From NCBI RefSeq assembly GCF_026262505.1, contig NC_067203.1, forward strand, positions 2,170,001 to 2,234,000: DNA of 64,000 nt, read 5' to 3'. The notes below the pieces were generated by a model. The model did not search any database and was not told the DNA's origin. It worked only from the letters and a program-made list of their open reading frames with translations. Source of the stretch: Trichomonas vaginalis G3. Lineage: Eukaryota; Parabasalia; Trichomonadida; Trichomonadidae. Below, in pieces: positions 39,138-49,400 of the stretch; position 1 is the first letter of the stretch; the number at the start of each line of letters is the position of its first letter. The position numbers were made by a program, and so were the translations under genes.

Positions 39138-39580
39138 CCTATTTATATTTTTTTACTAATAAATATTTGTTTTGTTTTTATTGTTGTCAAATCTCAGAAA
39201 CTCCAATTTTTATTCATAGAATTCCTCAAATAAATCTAAATAGTATTAGTTTTGTTGGTGTGATCAAAAATTTTATCGCTCGTATCGATTAAATATTAAT
39301 TGATCCATAATGTATTACTTATCTCCATATTCAGTGTCTTTATCGCTAGGAAATACTTCACTCGGTGCAAAAGTACAAGATTATGATGCAATAAGATATA
39401 TACAATAAGCAATGTACAGACGATAAGTATATATTAAAGTCTAAAAAATAGCTAGCAACTTAAGGTTGAATGACGCTTGATATGTATATCGCAAAAAACT
39501 ACATGTATTTTAACATTTTTAATTAACAAACAAAAAATGGAGATGATAATATAATAACATTGATATGTAATGATCATAAA
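39138..39580. other. Convergent gap
   Basis: No gene seen. Confidence 0.4.
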
Positions 39581-40126
39581 TTATGTTTTCTTTTGGACTT
39601 GTGTTTGAATCCATTCAAAAATCTTAAGAACATCATTATTAAGTCTATGAATCCTTCCAAACTCGTGTGGGACGTTATAAAAGTATTTTTCCATCACTGA
39701 ATAAATGTTTTCAAGAGATGTTTCTGGAGGTGCTTTATTTAGTAATATATAAACAGGTAATTTTCGAGAAACAACATTGTCTCGAGTACGATTGATCGTA
39801 TCTTGTGTAAATGCTAAACCTGCGTCAATTCCGGTTGGATCTACTACATAAATAACGCAGTCGCTGTCTCCAATACATTTATTCCATTCACTTGTATGTG
39901 AAGGAAACCCACTAACATCATAGAATCTATACTTAAGCTGTCCAATGATTATATCTGTTAAAACGATACCGTTTGTATGTATAGGCGGATCATCTGGATT
40001 ATAAACTCCAGCTACATATTCAATTAAAGAAGTTTTTCCAACCCCAGACAGTCCTAAGAGGGTAACGCAAATGGGGTTTTCATTGAGGCTTGGCCCCATA
40101 ACAGCAGATGAATTTGCGCACCCCAT
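39581..40126 (-). CDS. Arf-like small GTPase (181 aa)
   Basis: The start at 40,126 gives MGCANSS, a classic N-myristoylation site followed by a palmitoylatable Cys, and fits the family; the frame continues upstream only through a TTG codon. G1 is GLSGVGKTS, G3 is DVSG (DxxG), and G4 is NKAP where NKxD is usual. The Gly2, the switch region (GIVLTDIIIGQLKYRFYDVSG) and length fit the Arf/Arl/SAR branch. The changed G4 suggests weak or altered guanine selectivity. Membrane traffic or signalling is the likely field; no closer assignment is possible. Confidence 0.75.
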   Translation of the reverse strand: MGCANSSAVMGPSLNENPICVTLLGLSGVGKTSLIEYVAGVYNPDDPPIHTNGIVLTDIIIGQLKYRFYDVSGFPSHTSEWNKCIGDSDCVIYVVDPTGIDAGLAFTQDTINRTRDNVVSRKLPVYILLNKAPPETSLENIYSVMEKYFYNVPHEFGRIHRLNNDVLKIFEWIQTQVQKKT

Positions 40127-40771
40127 CGCACGTTTGGAAATTTTCTCCGTTATTATAAACAACTTTCATCTCTTACATCAGAGATGATGTACGATCTATT
40201 CTTGTATAGTATATTGCATTCTGCTTGTATTTTTCTATTCAGAATGATTGCAAACTCAAATTGCAAATTAGATTTGAAGAATTAAATCAACATGCTATAG
40301 ACCACTAAGGATAATTTATTTAAACTCCAGATGCTAGGAAGAAAAGAGTTGTAAAATATCTGAAGCTCTTTGTATTTCAAAAAATATTTTCTTAATTATT
40401 ATCAAAATGGAAAAATAATAATTGACTATCTTTTAACTCCTAAAATATAAGATTTTTATCGTTTTAGATTTTAATAATATTAGAAGAAAAATTCCAAAAA
40501 AAATTCAAAATTTGAAAAATGAAAAAATTTTCCAGATGTTTTCAGGATAAAAAATATCCAGCTGAATTTTTTTGGAAATAAAAAGATCCTTGGATCAAAA
40601 GTATTCAGACATCTAAGCATGAAAATCAAAAAATGGAGAAAAATTGAGCATCAAAATGTCAAATCTTCAAGATTTTGAAATTTTAACAAATGTTTTTAAC
40701 TAGACTCCTTATCCATTATCTAGATGCTGAATTTGACATCGCCCATGGGATTCAATGTAAAATAAAAAACA
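40127..40771. other. Divergent gap
   Basis: AT-rich 5' flank shared by the GTPase and the 1598-residue gene. No gene or clear initiator motif was seen. Confidence 0.4.
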
Positions 40772-43700
40772 ATGAATTTGAAGAAGGATCCCCAAAACCA
40801 TCCTATATATCATCTTCTTTATGATAAGATGAAATTAGAGAAGACTGTGAAGGATCCTAAAGAGCTTGGGATACTTCAATCGTATCCAGTTCTCGACAAA
40901 CCAAAAATTATCGCATTAACATCACAAATTATTGGAGGGAGACCTGTTCAAGCTGTATTGAAAGAATATGGCTTTAACATTACTTATAATCCCTCAGTAT
41001 TTTCCGATTTTGAATCGGTCTCCGCAAAAATGCGACCAAAGCAAGATTTAATGATACAGTTTCTATTCCAAATCCTCTGCTTCGGAATACAAGATCCAAA
41101 TTGCATAACTGAGTCGATGTTTCAAAAAGCTCTTGAATGTTTAGATCAAGCACTCAGGTACAAAGATTATATGCAAGATATTGCATACCTTTTTACACTT
41201 ATGTGCTTGAACATTCAGAAAAATACATCATACGAATGGTCTCCTGAAGTTGCAAAATTATTTTGGAGTCATATTCGATATAATCTTGCATTAACTGGAG
41301 AAAGCATCGATATTATCTTAAATTTCATACGCCCACAAGTTTCAAAGTATTTACCAGAAGTTTTGACCCTAATTAAAGAAAATTCTCCAATTTTAAGGGT
41401 GCAAAATCTTACAGAGTTAATGAATATCGTTGCACCAGAACTAAAGACATTAAATAGTGTTCCTCTTGATATCTTCTGGTCTTTAGTTAAACAAATTTCA
41501 GCATCAACAATTACCATTTGCATAAATACGATTATTGATGCACTTCTTAACAGAGCAGCGAACAGTGGTATCCAGGAAATATCTCCACAACTCCATCCAA
41601 CAATAAATATCGAACCATTACCTCTAAAAACACCATCTTATGAAATTATTCCTCAAAAGACAAATTACTTCTCGAACGGACTTTACAAACTACCAAATTT
41701 AACGGATTACCAAGAATACTTCCCATTTTCTAAGGATAGAGAATTTATTCATATTATTGACCTTTTAATTTTAAATTTGAACGGCACAGATAGGTCAGTT
41801 ATTGATGAATTCTTCATTAGACTTGGTCAGAAAGCCACAGAAAAGATGGTTCCTGTATTTTATCCAAGATTTTCATTATTTATTTATATTCTTAATCAAA
41901 AACCCGACGCATTACTTCAAGTCACAAAATCAGTCTTCAATGATACAATATTTAACAAATTCATTACGATATTTACTTCCCAAGTCAATGATATCTTGTC
42001 TTGGTTTAGAGTCGAGGTTCTGACACTCATGATGAGGGCTAGTTCCAATCAGGTTTGTTCTTTCATCTATTCTTTGAAGGATAAACCGTTTTTGTACGCA
42101 GAAATTCTTTCCAGAGTCATGATGCTTTGTCCGATCAACCAACTACATAATTACATTACAAAAGAAACCGTTTATTCCGCTTTCGAAGTTATTTTATCGT
42201 TACAAAATTCAATAAAGAATAATGAACAGGAAATCCTAGATGCTCTCAACGGAATCCTCATTTTCATCAACGAAGCAACAAATACACCTCAAAATTGTGA
42301 GAAATTCTTTTTATTATTATCTCCAAATGAGTTAAAAGGAATAATTAACACAACGCCGTGCTTCTACTTCTCATTTGTATTCAATGAAGACTACCAATAC
42401 ATATTCAATAATAAAATACATTCAACATTTTCCCAATTATCTCCTTATGCAATGGAAAAAGTCATTCCTGCCCTCAAATCATCACTTGAATCCATCTTAA
42501 ATAACAATACACCCAAGTACACAGAGATTGGTGTCTTGATTTTCAACCAAATCTTCAAAATAATTGAGATAAGTGTTGATTTCGTGAAATTAATGACATC
42601 AGACATCATCAGCAAGTTCATTAAAATATTAGAACGCAAATGTACCGTAGAAATGTTCTATGATTTCTTTTCATTTATGGCTCAAATTTCATTTGTCCAA
42701 GATAAGGTCACTTTTTCAAATGATGATGAAATGACTATTGCCAAGGTGGTCAACCAACTCTCTTTCACCGATCTAAATCCTTTCTTTACCTTGATTAATA
42801 AGTCTACTTGCGCTCCTATTCCACTTTCAATGACCATGATCAAATGTCCGCAGTTCTTGCATATATTGTTCATCGCTTTTGGCGAAAACGAGATTTTCCC
42901 GAAGATTATTGAAATATTAAAATCTGCAATTTTGGAATCCCCTTCAAATGGAAGGAATTTCGGACAGAGCAGTGTTGAAATGTTCATTTCCAATGTTCTT
43001 TCACGCGATGATAATGTAATTTTCTTGAAAGAATTTGGTGTTAAATTGAATTTCGTTAATTACGACACTGCATGGGACATCTTTGAAGAAATAGTCAAGA
43101 ATGGACCAAATTCACGCATTCTACCCAACTTTATTCAGTTTATTTCCAACTCAACATCAGAAAAAGCGAATGACTTAAGACTTAGGTTCTTAAGACTCAT
43201 GGAATTCAGTGATACCATACCTGAACCGATATTTAATCTCAATTACCGTGATACGATCGCTATTTCAGACCCAATTTCCGCTTCAGATCTCAATGATTTT
43301 TCTCTTTCATTTTGGATGAGACTAGACACCAGATTATTACAATATATAGAATATCCACTACTCATTGTTAAGTTTTCTGACTCAGAAAATCGTGAATTAT
43401 ATCTTCAAATCATAGAACAACAGTTGGAGATGGTTTTCCAGGACACAGAGAACAGAACAAGGGTCGCTCTCCTCCAAAACATCGCTTCTTATGGCTCAGG
43501 ATGGAAGCATTACACAGTAGTTTACGATTCTTCTCCAAAACCAACGATTTATACGATCAAAGACAGAGATCTTTCAAAGAAATCAGATTTCCTTCCGATC
43601 CAGTTCAAAGGGAAGACCGTAACTTTATCTTTCGGCGGAAAATTAGATCCATTTCCAAAAGATGCGAAAGATCAGAGCATTGTTGTAGCAGATCTCAGAC

Positions 43701-45568
43701 TTTTCAAGCTGTATAAATCGAAATTGACATCAAACGAGAGCAATGATGACATTTTTGACCCTGTATCTGTAAAGCCAAACGAAATATTCAGGTCGGACAG
43801 CCTCAAAAACTACTTGCAATCAGCCAGAGTCCATATGGTTAGCGAATGCGTTGCAGAGGAAAAGCTGAAAACCATCATTTTCCAACTTTTCTCGGCTCCG
43901 GACACTCCTCCATTTGTTTTACACCAAATTTTTTCAATTTTTGTTCATTCTTCATGGGCATCCCCACATACAGACTCAGATTTGAACATCACAAATATCA
44001 TAAAGAACCTGCTCTTGAACCAAGGCTTCAAAATGGACGAAGAATTCCTCGATATCTTCTTATCTAATTTATATTCCGCAGAAAACCAAATCGACGAACA
44101 TGCCTGGCTCAGTAATATACTTGCCAACGCGTTCATCCTTCAGAAATGCCCTAAGCCGATCCGCCAAAAGGCTTTTAGGTTATTAAAAGGTCCAATTGCA
44201 GATATCGCAAATAATATGAATGTCAAAAATGTTTATTCACATTTACACGTTGCCGCAATGCAAATGAAATTATTATTTGATAAAGATAATTTCGATATCG
44301 GTTTTGACATGGAAGATTTCACTGATTTCTCAATTTTTTTGGCAAGATTATGCATTCCTAAAGGACAATTACACGATATACAGACATTATTGACATGCGC
44401 ACATCTTGCTCAAACGGCTCATACATGTTTGGCGTTTTTAGATGCCTTACATGTTGCATCTCCTTGGATATTAGAGGTTGTAGGTGAACAATTCTTCACA
44501 GAGTTCCTCTATTTGATATTACAGAAAAAAGAAAAGCCTATTATCGTGTCTTCCATCGTCTTAGCTCAAGAAGTTTTGAAAGGATTGATTCATAAACACG
44601 CATTAGCAATAGCAGCATCGTTTATCAATCGCCCAGACAACTGCACAATCATCGAAGAGCTTTCTACACATCTAAACCCAGACGGAAATCTCTTTTCAGT
44701 ACTTACATGCGCTGTTTGGTTACTTTGCGACACTCCTGACTTCGTTGAGATCGGAATGAAGGTAGGAGAAGCAGTAGCAAACAGTGGCGCAATAATACCC
44801 GAGAAATACTGGTTTATTTTCCCAACATTACTTGCGAATGTATCTCCAAACGATAGAAGGTTTGATGCATTCTATTCCGCATTCCTAAGTGAAAAGTCAC
44901 CGGATGACCAGTTCAATATTACTTGTATCCTCCAATTAATCGAGATTATTTATTCTCGACAAAAAATCAGAGAATTTGACTTCCCTTGTTCATACATTAA
45001 GTTCCATTCGAGGAATGCCGCACTAAAGAACTTAAAAGGAGCTCTTTTCATGATCGGCGTATGCGATTTCATTTTGCCGGTCACAGAAACAGGAGTTTCA
45101 GAGTTTTTGTACGATTCTTACAATCAAGATAGTCCGGCCAATTATAAAAATGACAGTGACTGGAGTAAGAACGATTACAAACCGAAATCTGTCAGAAATA
45201 TTTCGGATTTGAGAGAATTTTGTCAAAAATTACAAAATGACAAAACACAGTATGTTTACGAGTATTTCCAAGGTCTAAACAGAAGTATCCCGAACCTAAG
45301 AAACGACGAACTACTTGAGAAAGTCAACCAAATAAGAAACGCGATTTTTGACAGAGATTCTCATAAATATTCGAAAGCTTGGGACTTGGTACCTTCTATT
45401 CTTGAAGAAAAGAAGAAGTCCTCTAAGATGCATTGCCTGGAATTGCATAATTTGATCTCTGACATCTTAACGCAATACGATATTTCGATTAACAGCGATC
45501 ACTTGTTGTTGAACGCTGTAACAGTTGTTTCTGACTTACTTGACCAACAAGTGAAGAACAATTCATAA
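40772..45568 (+). CDS. HEAT-like giant protein with ConA-like domain (1598 aa)
   Basis: Residues about 1-820 are a helical solenoid. Residues about 826-985 form a ConA-like lectin/glucanase-type beta sandwich: DLNDFSLSFWMRLD, ELYLQIIEQQLEMVFQ, WKHYTVVYDSS, KTVTLSFGGKLD, VVADLRLFKLYKS. A second solenoid runs to the end. This order is seen in the N-terminal part of BEACH-domain proteins (LvsA/neurobeachin type), but no PH-BEACH-WD part follows: the frame ends at VVSDLLDQQVKNNS and an intergenic region begins. It may be a stand-alone relative or a gene split from its BEACH half. A membrane-traffic scaffold is likely but not shown. Whole frame. Confidence 0.75.
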   Translation: MNLKKDPQNHPIYHLLYDKMKLEKTVKDPKELGILQSYPVLDKPKIIALTSQIIGGRPVQAVLKEYGFNITYNPSVFSDFESVSAKMRPKQDLMIQFLFQILCFGIQDPNCITESMFQKALECLDQALRYKDYMQDIAYLFTLMCLNIQKNTSYEWSPEVAKLFWSHIRYNLALTGESIDIILNFIRPQVSKYLPEVLTLIKENSPILRVQNLTELMNIVAPELKTLNSVPLDIFWSLVKQISASTITICINTIIDALLNRAANSGIQEISPQLHPTINIEPLPLKTPSYEIIPQKTNYFSNGLYKLPNLTDYQEYFPFSKDREFIHIIDLLILNLNGTDRSVIDEFFIRLGQKATEKMVPVFYPRFSLFIYILNQKPDALLQVTKSVFNDTIFNKFITIFTSQVNDILSWFRVEVLTLMMRASSNQVCSFIYSLKDKPFLYAEILSRVMMLCPINQLHNYITKETVYSAFEVILSLQNSIKNNEQEILDALNGILIFINEATNTPQNCEKFFLLLSPNELKGIINTTPCFYFSFVFNEDYQYIFNNKIHSTFSQLSPYAMEKVIPALKSSLESILNNNTPKYTEIGVLIFNQIFKIIEISVDFVKLMTSDIISKFIKILERKCTVEMFYDFFSFMAQISFVQDKVTFSNDDEMTIAKVVNQLSFTDLNPFFTLINKSTCAPIPLSMTMIKCPQFLHILFIAFGENEIFPKIIEILKSAILESPSNGRNFGQSSVEMFISNVLSRDDNVIFLKEFGVKLNFVNYDTAWDIFEEIVKNGPNSRILPNFIQFISNSTSEKANDLRLRFLRLMEFSDTIPEPIFNLNYRDTIAISDPISASDLNDFSLSFWMRLDTRLLQYIEYPLLIVKFSDSENRELYLQIIEQQLEMVFQDTENRTRVALLQNIASYGSGWKHYTVVYDSSPKPTIYTIKDRDLSKKSDFLPIQFKGKTVTLSFGGKLDPFPKDAKDQSIVVADLRLFKLYKSKLTSNESNDDIFDPVSVKPNEIFRSDSLKNYLQSARVHMVSECVAEEKLKTIIFQLFSAPDTPPFVLHQIFSIFVHSSWASPHTDSDLNITNIIKNLLLNQGFKMDEEFLDIFLSNLYSAENQIDEHAWLSNILANAFILQKCPKPIRQKAFRLLKGPIADIANNMNVKNVYSHLHVAAMQMKLLFDKDNFDIGFDMEDFTDFSIFLARLCIPKGQLHDIQTLLTCAHLAQTAHTCLAFLDALHVASPWILEVVGEQFFTEFLYLILQKKEKPIIVSSIVLAQEVLKGLIHKHALAIAASFINRPDNCTIIEELSTHLNPDGNLFSVLTCAVWLLCDTPDFVEIGMKVGEAVANSGAIIPEKYWFIFPTLLANVSPNDRRFDAFYSAFLSEKSPDDQFNITCILQLIEIIYSRQKIREFDFPCSYIKFHSRNAALKNLKGALFMIGVCDFILPVTETGVSEFLYDSYNQDSPANYKNDSDWSKNDYKPKSVRNISDLREFCQKLQNDKTQYVYEYFQGLNRSIPNLRNDELLEKVNQIRNAIFDRDSHKYSKAWDLVPSILEEKKKSSKMHCLELHNLISDILTQYDISINSDHLLLNAVTVVSDLLDQQVKNNS

Positions 45569-45945
45569 GAAATTATATATTTTTATCTTTATTTTTTTTT
45601 GTTTATTATCTTTTTTATTAAATTTAAACAAAATCTTTTGCAAACATCTATTATTCTATCAGAAAATTCTTTGTCATCATTAGTTCATTATTTGCTCCAT
45701 TAAATTTATGAATTTCGAATTTCCGATTAAATTAGTTTTGCTTTTACTATGCGAGAGTAAACAATAATAAAACACATCGAAAAATTATAAGTAATTGTTC
45801 ATTGATCCTCTCATTATTTTGAAATGTTGTCATTTATATTTAGTATTGGACAAAAATGAGTTTTATATTAATAAATGTTATAATGCGATATGAAATATTG
45901 GTAAGGAAAAAAAGGGTATTTCGCAAATTTTAAAAACGAATTACT
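45569..45945. other. Convergent gap
   Basis: No gene seen; TAAA motifs follow both stops. Confidence 0.4.
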
Positions 45946-46935
45946 TTAAATTTCAACGACAACGCCAAGATTCTTTTCCTTAGCGATTTCGTAGATGATT
46001 TGGGAAGCAACAGTGTCCTGAGCGGCGACACCAACCATCTTAGCGATGGTAATCTGCTTCTCATTCTGGCGGCCCTCGTTGTCACCGTTGATAACAGTGC
46101 CAAACTCCATGAGCTGCTCTTCCTTGATGAAGCCATTGTTAATAGCATCCATGATATCTCCAGCTTCTTCGCGCATAGCTTCGAATTGGTCGATAAAGAC
46201 GCGAACGTTTGGTCTAGCTAAGAGCTCGTTCGGGAGTTCACGCATATCGAGCTTGTAGGCGCCAATAGCAGAGATATGTGCGCCTTCCTTAACCCATTCA
46301 CCCTTGAAGAGGGCTTCCTTGGATGTTGTGGCGCAGTGGATGATGTCTGCCTCTCTAACAGCCTTCTCGACATCTTCACCGAGGATATATGTACGTGTCT
46401 TGTCTGTTTCGGACTGCTTCTTAACGTATGATTCAGCAGCTGGCTTGTAGAAGTCGAAGCATGTGACCTGCTTGACTTCTGGGTGGGCTGTGAGGATGGA
46501 TTCGAGACCAGCATAGCCCTGAGCGCCGCAGCCGAAGATAACAACATTTGGAGCTGGAGCTGGGTGAAGGAGCTGAGCTGTAGCACCAGCAACAGCGCCT
46601 GTGCGCTTGAATGTGACCATGAATCCGTCCATGATGGCATCGAGGTTGCCTGTTTCGTTATCGTAAACTAAGCATTTGCCTGGGATAAGTGGTAATCCAC
46701 GAGCTCTATTGCCTGGAACAACAGAGAGGATCTTGACAGCAAGGTCTGTCATCTTCTCTTCATGGACGGCGCATGGCATAAGGAGAAGATCTTGCTGATC
46801 TGTCTTCAAAGTTGTTCTAACTGGAGCTGTGAACTTCTGGTGGGAGATAATGGAGAAAGCCTTGAAGCAGCCTTTAATGGCTTCTTCTGGTGTGTAAATT
46901 TGTTCAACTAATGCCTTAGAGATGACGCGAGTCAT
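45946..46935 (-). CDS. Ornithine cyclodeaminase / mu-crystallin family enzyme (329 aa)
   Basis: The Rossmann motif VVIFGCGAQGYAG (about 130-142), the N-terminal PVRTTLKT with Arg and Lys for substrate binding, MPCAVHEEK, LAVKILSVVPGN, and IIHCATTSK are all family hallmarks. The family uses NAD(P)H: bacterial members convert ornithine to proline plus ammonia, others are alanine dehydrogenases or imine reductases. The exact substrate cannot be told. Length is typical. The codon use is clearly GC-richer than neighbouring genes, as for RPS11, pointing to strong expression. The family is mainly bacterial and lateral transfer into trichomonads is plausible. An initiator, TCACTTTTT, lies 10 bases upstream. 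Whole. Confidence 0.9.
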   Translation of the reverse strand: MTRVISKALVEQIYTPEEAIKGCFKAFSIISHQKFTAPVRTTLKTDQQDLLLMPCAVHEEKMTDLAVKILSVVPGNRARGLPLIPGKCLVYDNETGNLDAIMDGFMVTFKRTGAVAGATAQLLHPAPAPNVVIFGCGAQGYAGLESILTAHPEVKQVTCFDFYKPAAESYVKKQSETDKTRTYILGEDVEKAVREADIIHCATTSKEALFKGEWVKEGAHISAIGAYKLDMRELPNELLARPNVRVFIDQFEAMREEAGDIMDAINNGFIKEEQLMEFGTVINGDNEGRQNEKQITIAKMVGVAAQDTVASQIIYEIAKEKNLGVVVEI

Positions 46936-46936
46936 A

Positions 46937-46948
46937 TTAAAAAGTGAG
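46937..46948 (-). promoter_or_regulatory. Inr (TCACTTT) of the cyclodeaminase gene
   Basis: CCTCACTTTTTAATATG on the minus strand matches the trichomonad initiator TCA+1Y(T/A), with A+1 at 46,945 and a 5' UTR of about 10 bases. Such short leaders are the rule in this organism. Confidence 0.65.
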
Positions 46949-46949
46949 G

Positions 46950-48120
46950 ATAAATGATTGAGAGGTTTCGGTTTGGCTTAATCGTTTTCAAAATTTATCC
47001 CTTTCATAAATAGCTATTTAAAATTTGCATAAAATTTCCAAGTAATTTGAAGACAATTCAAATTTTTGAACCTATTGTTGAAATTTGAATATGGAGAAAT
47101 CAAAATTCAAAACTATTTTATGCGAAATTCCATAAAATCATAAAATTAGGTTTAATATGTTATTACCTAGATATTATAATCTGGCCGGATGAGTTGAAGA
47201 CGATAGACCTTTCAATTCATGGATAAAAACCGCTTTCCCAATTTATTGATATAATATTTCAATAAGGAATCCGTTTTTGCAGATTCTAATTGCTCGAGAC
47301 AAGATAATATTGTAGTAGAATTTATTTAATATTCGAAATCCATCATAATTTTCCTTATTTTCTAAGGCCATTTGTAATTTGGCAAATCATATACGAATAG
47401 AAAGGTAAATTGAAGATAGAATTGATCACATCTAAGGCAGTATTATACTGCTTTTCAGTTAAACATGCTTCCACTCTTCTAAGTTAAAATTCTTAATCAA
47501 AATAAGTTAATTTATGGATTCAAGAGCAGATTTATTATTAGAATACTGAAAAATACGTCAATTTAGCTTATTCATTAATCAGAAATGCAACAATACTCCA
47601 TATAAATTTTCAATTCATCAATAACAGTTTCGAAATCATTCAATAATTCGAAAAAGCAATATTTAATCAATACATTACTCCACGTCCAATGATTATGCAT
47701 ATAAATCCGTAACATCCTTTATATTTTATTTGCTCACATTCGAAATTTCTTCAACAATCATTAATTCATAAAAATATTTTATTTATTCGATTTCTAAACT
47801 GGTTTACGATACTTATCTAAACCTTTATTTTATGATTTTCTAATTTTTTTTTTATAATTGGGTTTAAATTGATCATCGCTTATTGTATCTACCAAATTCA
47901 ATAATAAACTTTTCAAAACTCAAAGATTAAGTTCTTATACAGATTATTATAAATTTGATTAAAATATTTGCAATCTACTGTTTTGTTATTTTCAAAATAC
48001 TTCACAAATATCCAGTACATGCGATTAGATATCCGAAAAAAGTGATTCGTATAACTAATAATGCTTGAATAATATTTTATTCATATTAGTAAACAGTTGG
48101 TTTTGCATACAATCAAAAAA
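46950..48120. other. Long gap, no gene seen
   Basis: About 1.2 kb of AT-rich sequence with no convincing frame, RNA gene or repeat. Confidence 0.4.
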
Positions 48121-49287
48121 CTAAAACAAACAGGTATCAGAATGATTAATTTTGATATCATCCCATATTCTATCAAGCCAACAGGTAAAGTTCTCGGATT
48201 TATCGTAGACTTTATAGAATTCTTTTCTCATCGCGTCGGCAATTTTAGAAAAGTTTCTTCCTATAACAGTAAAACCATATGAATTATCAAATAAGATATC
48301 CGATAAAGGATAAGAACTAAATATGAAACTATGATTACCAACAACAACATAACTTGGAATGTGTTTTTCAGAAGTAATTCTTGCAGCAATATTTTTCATT
48401 GAACAGACTGATGAAACCCAACGAAGAGTTTGATTAAAATTAATATCAAGATCATGGATAGAAACTAATATTTTAATTTTTGTATTATTATTTCTAGCTG
48501 CACATTTAATAAGCTGGTTCTGAAGTGTAAAATGAGGAGTATGAGATTGATTTTGAATAAATCTTTGTGTACTTACAAGAATTTCTTGTTCATCACTTGA
48601 ATTTATAACATCTTTGAATGGTTGATAGTGACTATCTCGAACAGGTGGTATTTTAGTGCCTGATTGAGCAAAAGATAAATTTCCTATTCCGCCATCTAAA
48701 TTAAATTTATGCGGTTGATAGTAATTGTAGTGTACTAATAGTTTATCCGGCCAAACTCTATCATTGTCCTTTCCCGACCCATAATATTCTCCAAGATTAT
48801 AAAAATTACGTAAATCATTGATTAAAGATGGGGCTTTTTCGAAGTATAAAGCTGTTTGACTATTTTGGTGAGAAAGTTCCATTGATGGAATAAGGGCTTT
48901 GTCTGAATCAAAAATTATTAAACTTGAAGAAATTCCATTTTCATAAGATTTCGAGAAATCTTGTTTGGGCGGTGTATACCCATCGATTGGTGAACAGTAT
49001 TCTGCAATAATATTTAATTTAACGTTTCTTTTTATAGCAGCTTCAAGATTTTTCTTTAATTCAGGTGAAGCAGTTAGATTTTTGCATATTATATATATTG
49101 ATTTCTGAGCATCTTGTACGCATTTGTTAAGTTTGGCATTAAATTGAAAATCATCAAGATATTCTACGGTTTGTGCTTCATCATTCTCTACTTTAGGCCT
49201 TTCAAATATTACAGAAAGAATTAACAACACTATACCAAAGAGGAATATTGAACCTGCAAAAATATAGCGTGTAATTTTAATATTCAT
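48121..49287 (-). CDS. PLD3/4-like type II membrane protein, likely inactive (388 aa)
   Basis: I choose ATG 49,287 because an initiator (TTCATATTT) lies 12-13 bases before it; the longer frame would start upstream of that. A signal anchor follows (YIFAGSIFLFGIVLLILSVI, about 7-27), so the body is luminal or extracellular. The body has the order of PLD3/PLD4-type phospholipase D proteins: an N-terminal sheet with KSIYIICKNL, a VWPDKLLVHYN region, ISTQ-like VSTQRFIQNQSHTP, and ASYVVVGNHSFIFSS near the end, where HxKxxxxD (HKD) is expected. The HKD residues are mostly missing in both halves, so catalysis is doubtful. The family assignment is inferred from the layout and moderate. Confidence 0.6.
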   Translation of the reverse strand: MNIKITRYIFAGSIFLFGIVLLILSVIFERPKVENDEAQTVEYLDDFQFNAKLNKCVQDAQKSIYIICKNLTASPELKKNLEAAIKRNVKLNIIAEYCSPIDGYTPPKQDFSKSYENGISSSLIIFDSDKALIPSMELSHQNSQTALYFEKAPSLINDLRNFYNLGEYYGSGKDNDRVWPDKLLVHYNYYQPHKFNLDGGIGNLSFAQSGTKIPPVRDSHYQPFKDVINSSDEQEILVSTQRFIQNQSHTPHFTLQNQLIKCAARNNNTKIKILVSIHDLDINFNQTLRWVSSVCSMKNIAARITSEKHIPSYVVVGNHSFIFSSYPLSDILFDNSYGFTVIGRNFSKIADAMRKEFYKVYDKSENFTCWLDRIWDDIKINHSDTCLF

Positions 49288-49293
49288 TATTAA

Positions 49294-49304
49294 AAAATAT
49301 GAAT
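49294..49304 (-). promoter_or_regulatory. Inr of the PLD-like gene
   Basis: TTCATATTTTTTAATAATG on the minus strand, A+1 at 49,300, supports the start at 49,287. Confidence 0.5.
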
Positions 49305-49400
49305 CAGAAAGAATAAAAAAAATCAGCATTTAAGCAATAGAATATCAATTTTATAAAATTTCAAACAAATAATATAATACATGAAATAATAAATCAAATA

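Noticed and set aside
46218-46640. Minus-strand second frame of 140 residues
   Set aside because: Shadow of the cyclodeaminase gene; Ser-rich translation of biased codons.
46950-48120. Possible tRNA or other RNA gene in the long gap
   Set aside because: I found no cloverleaf or box A/B pattern.
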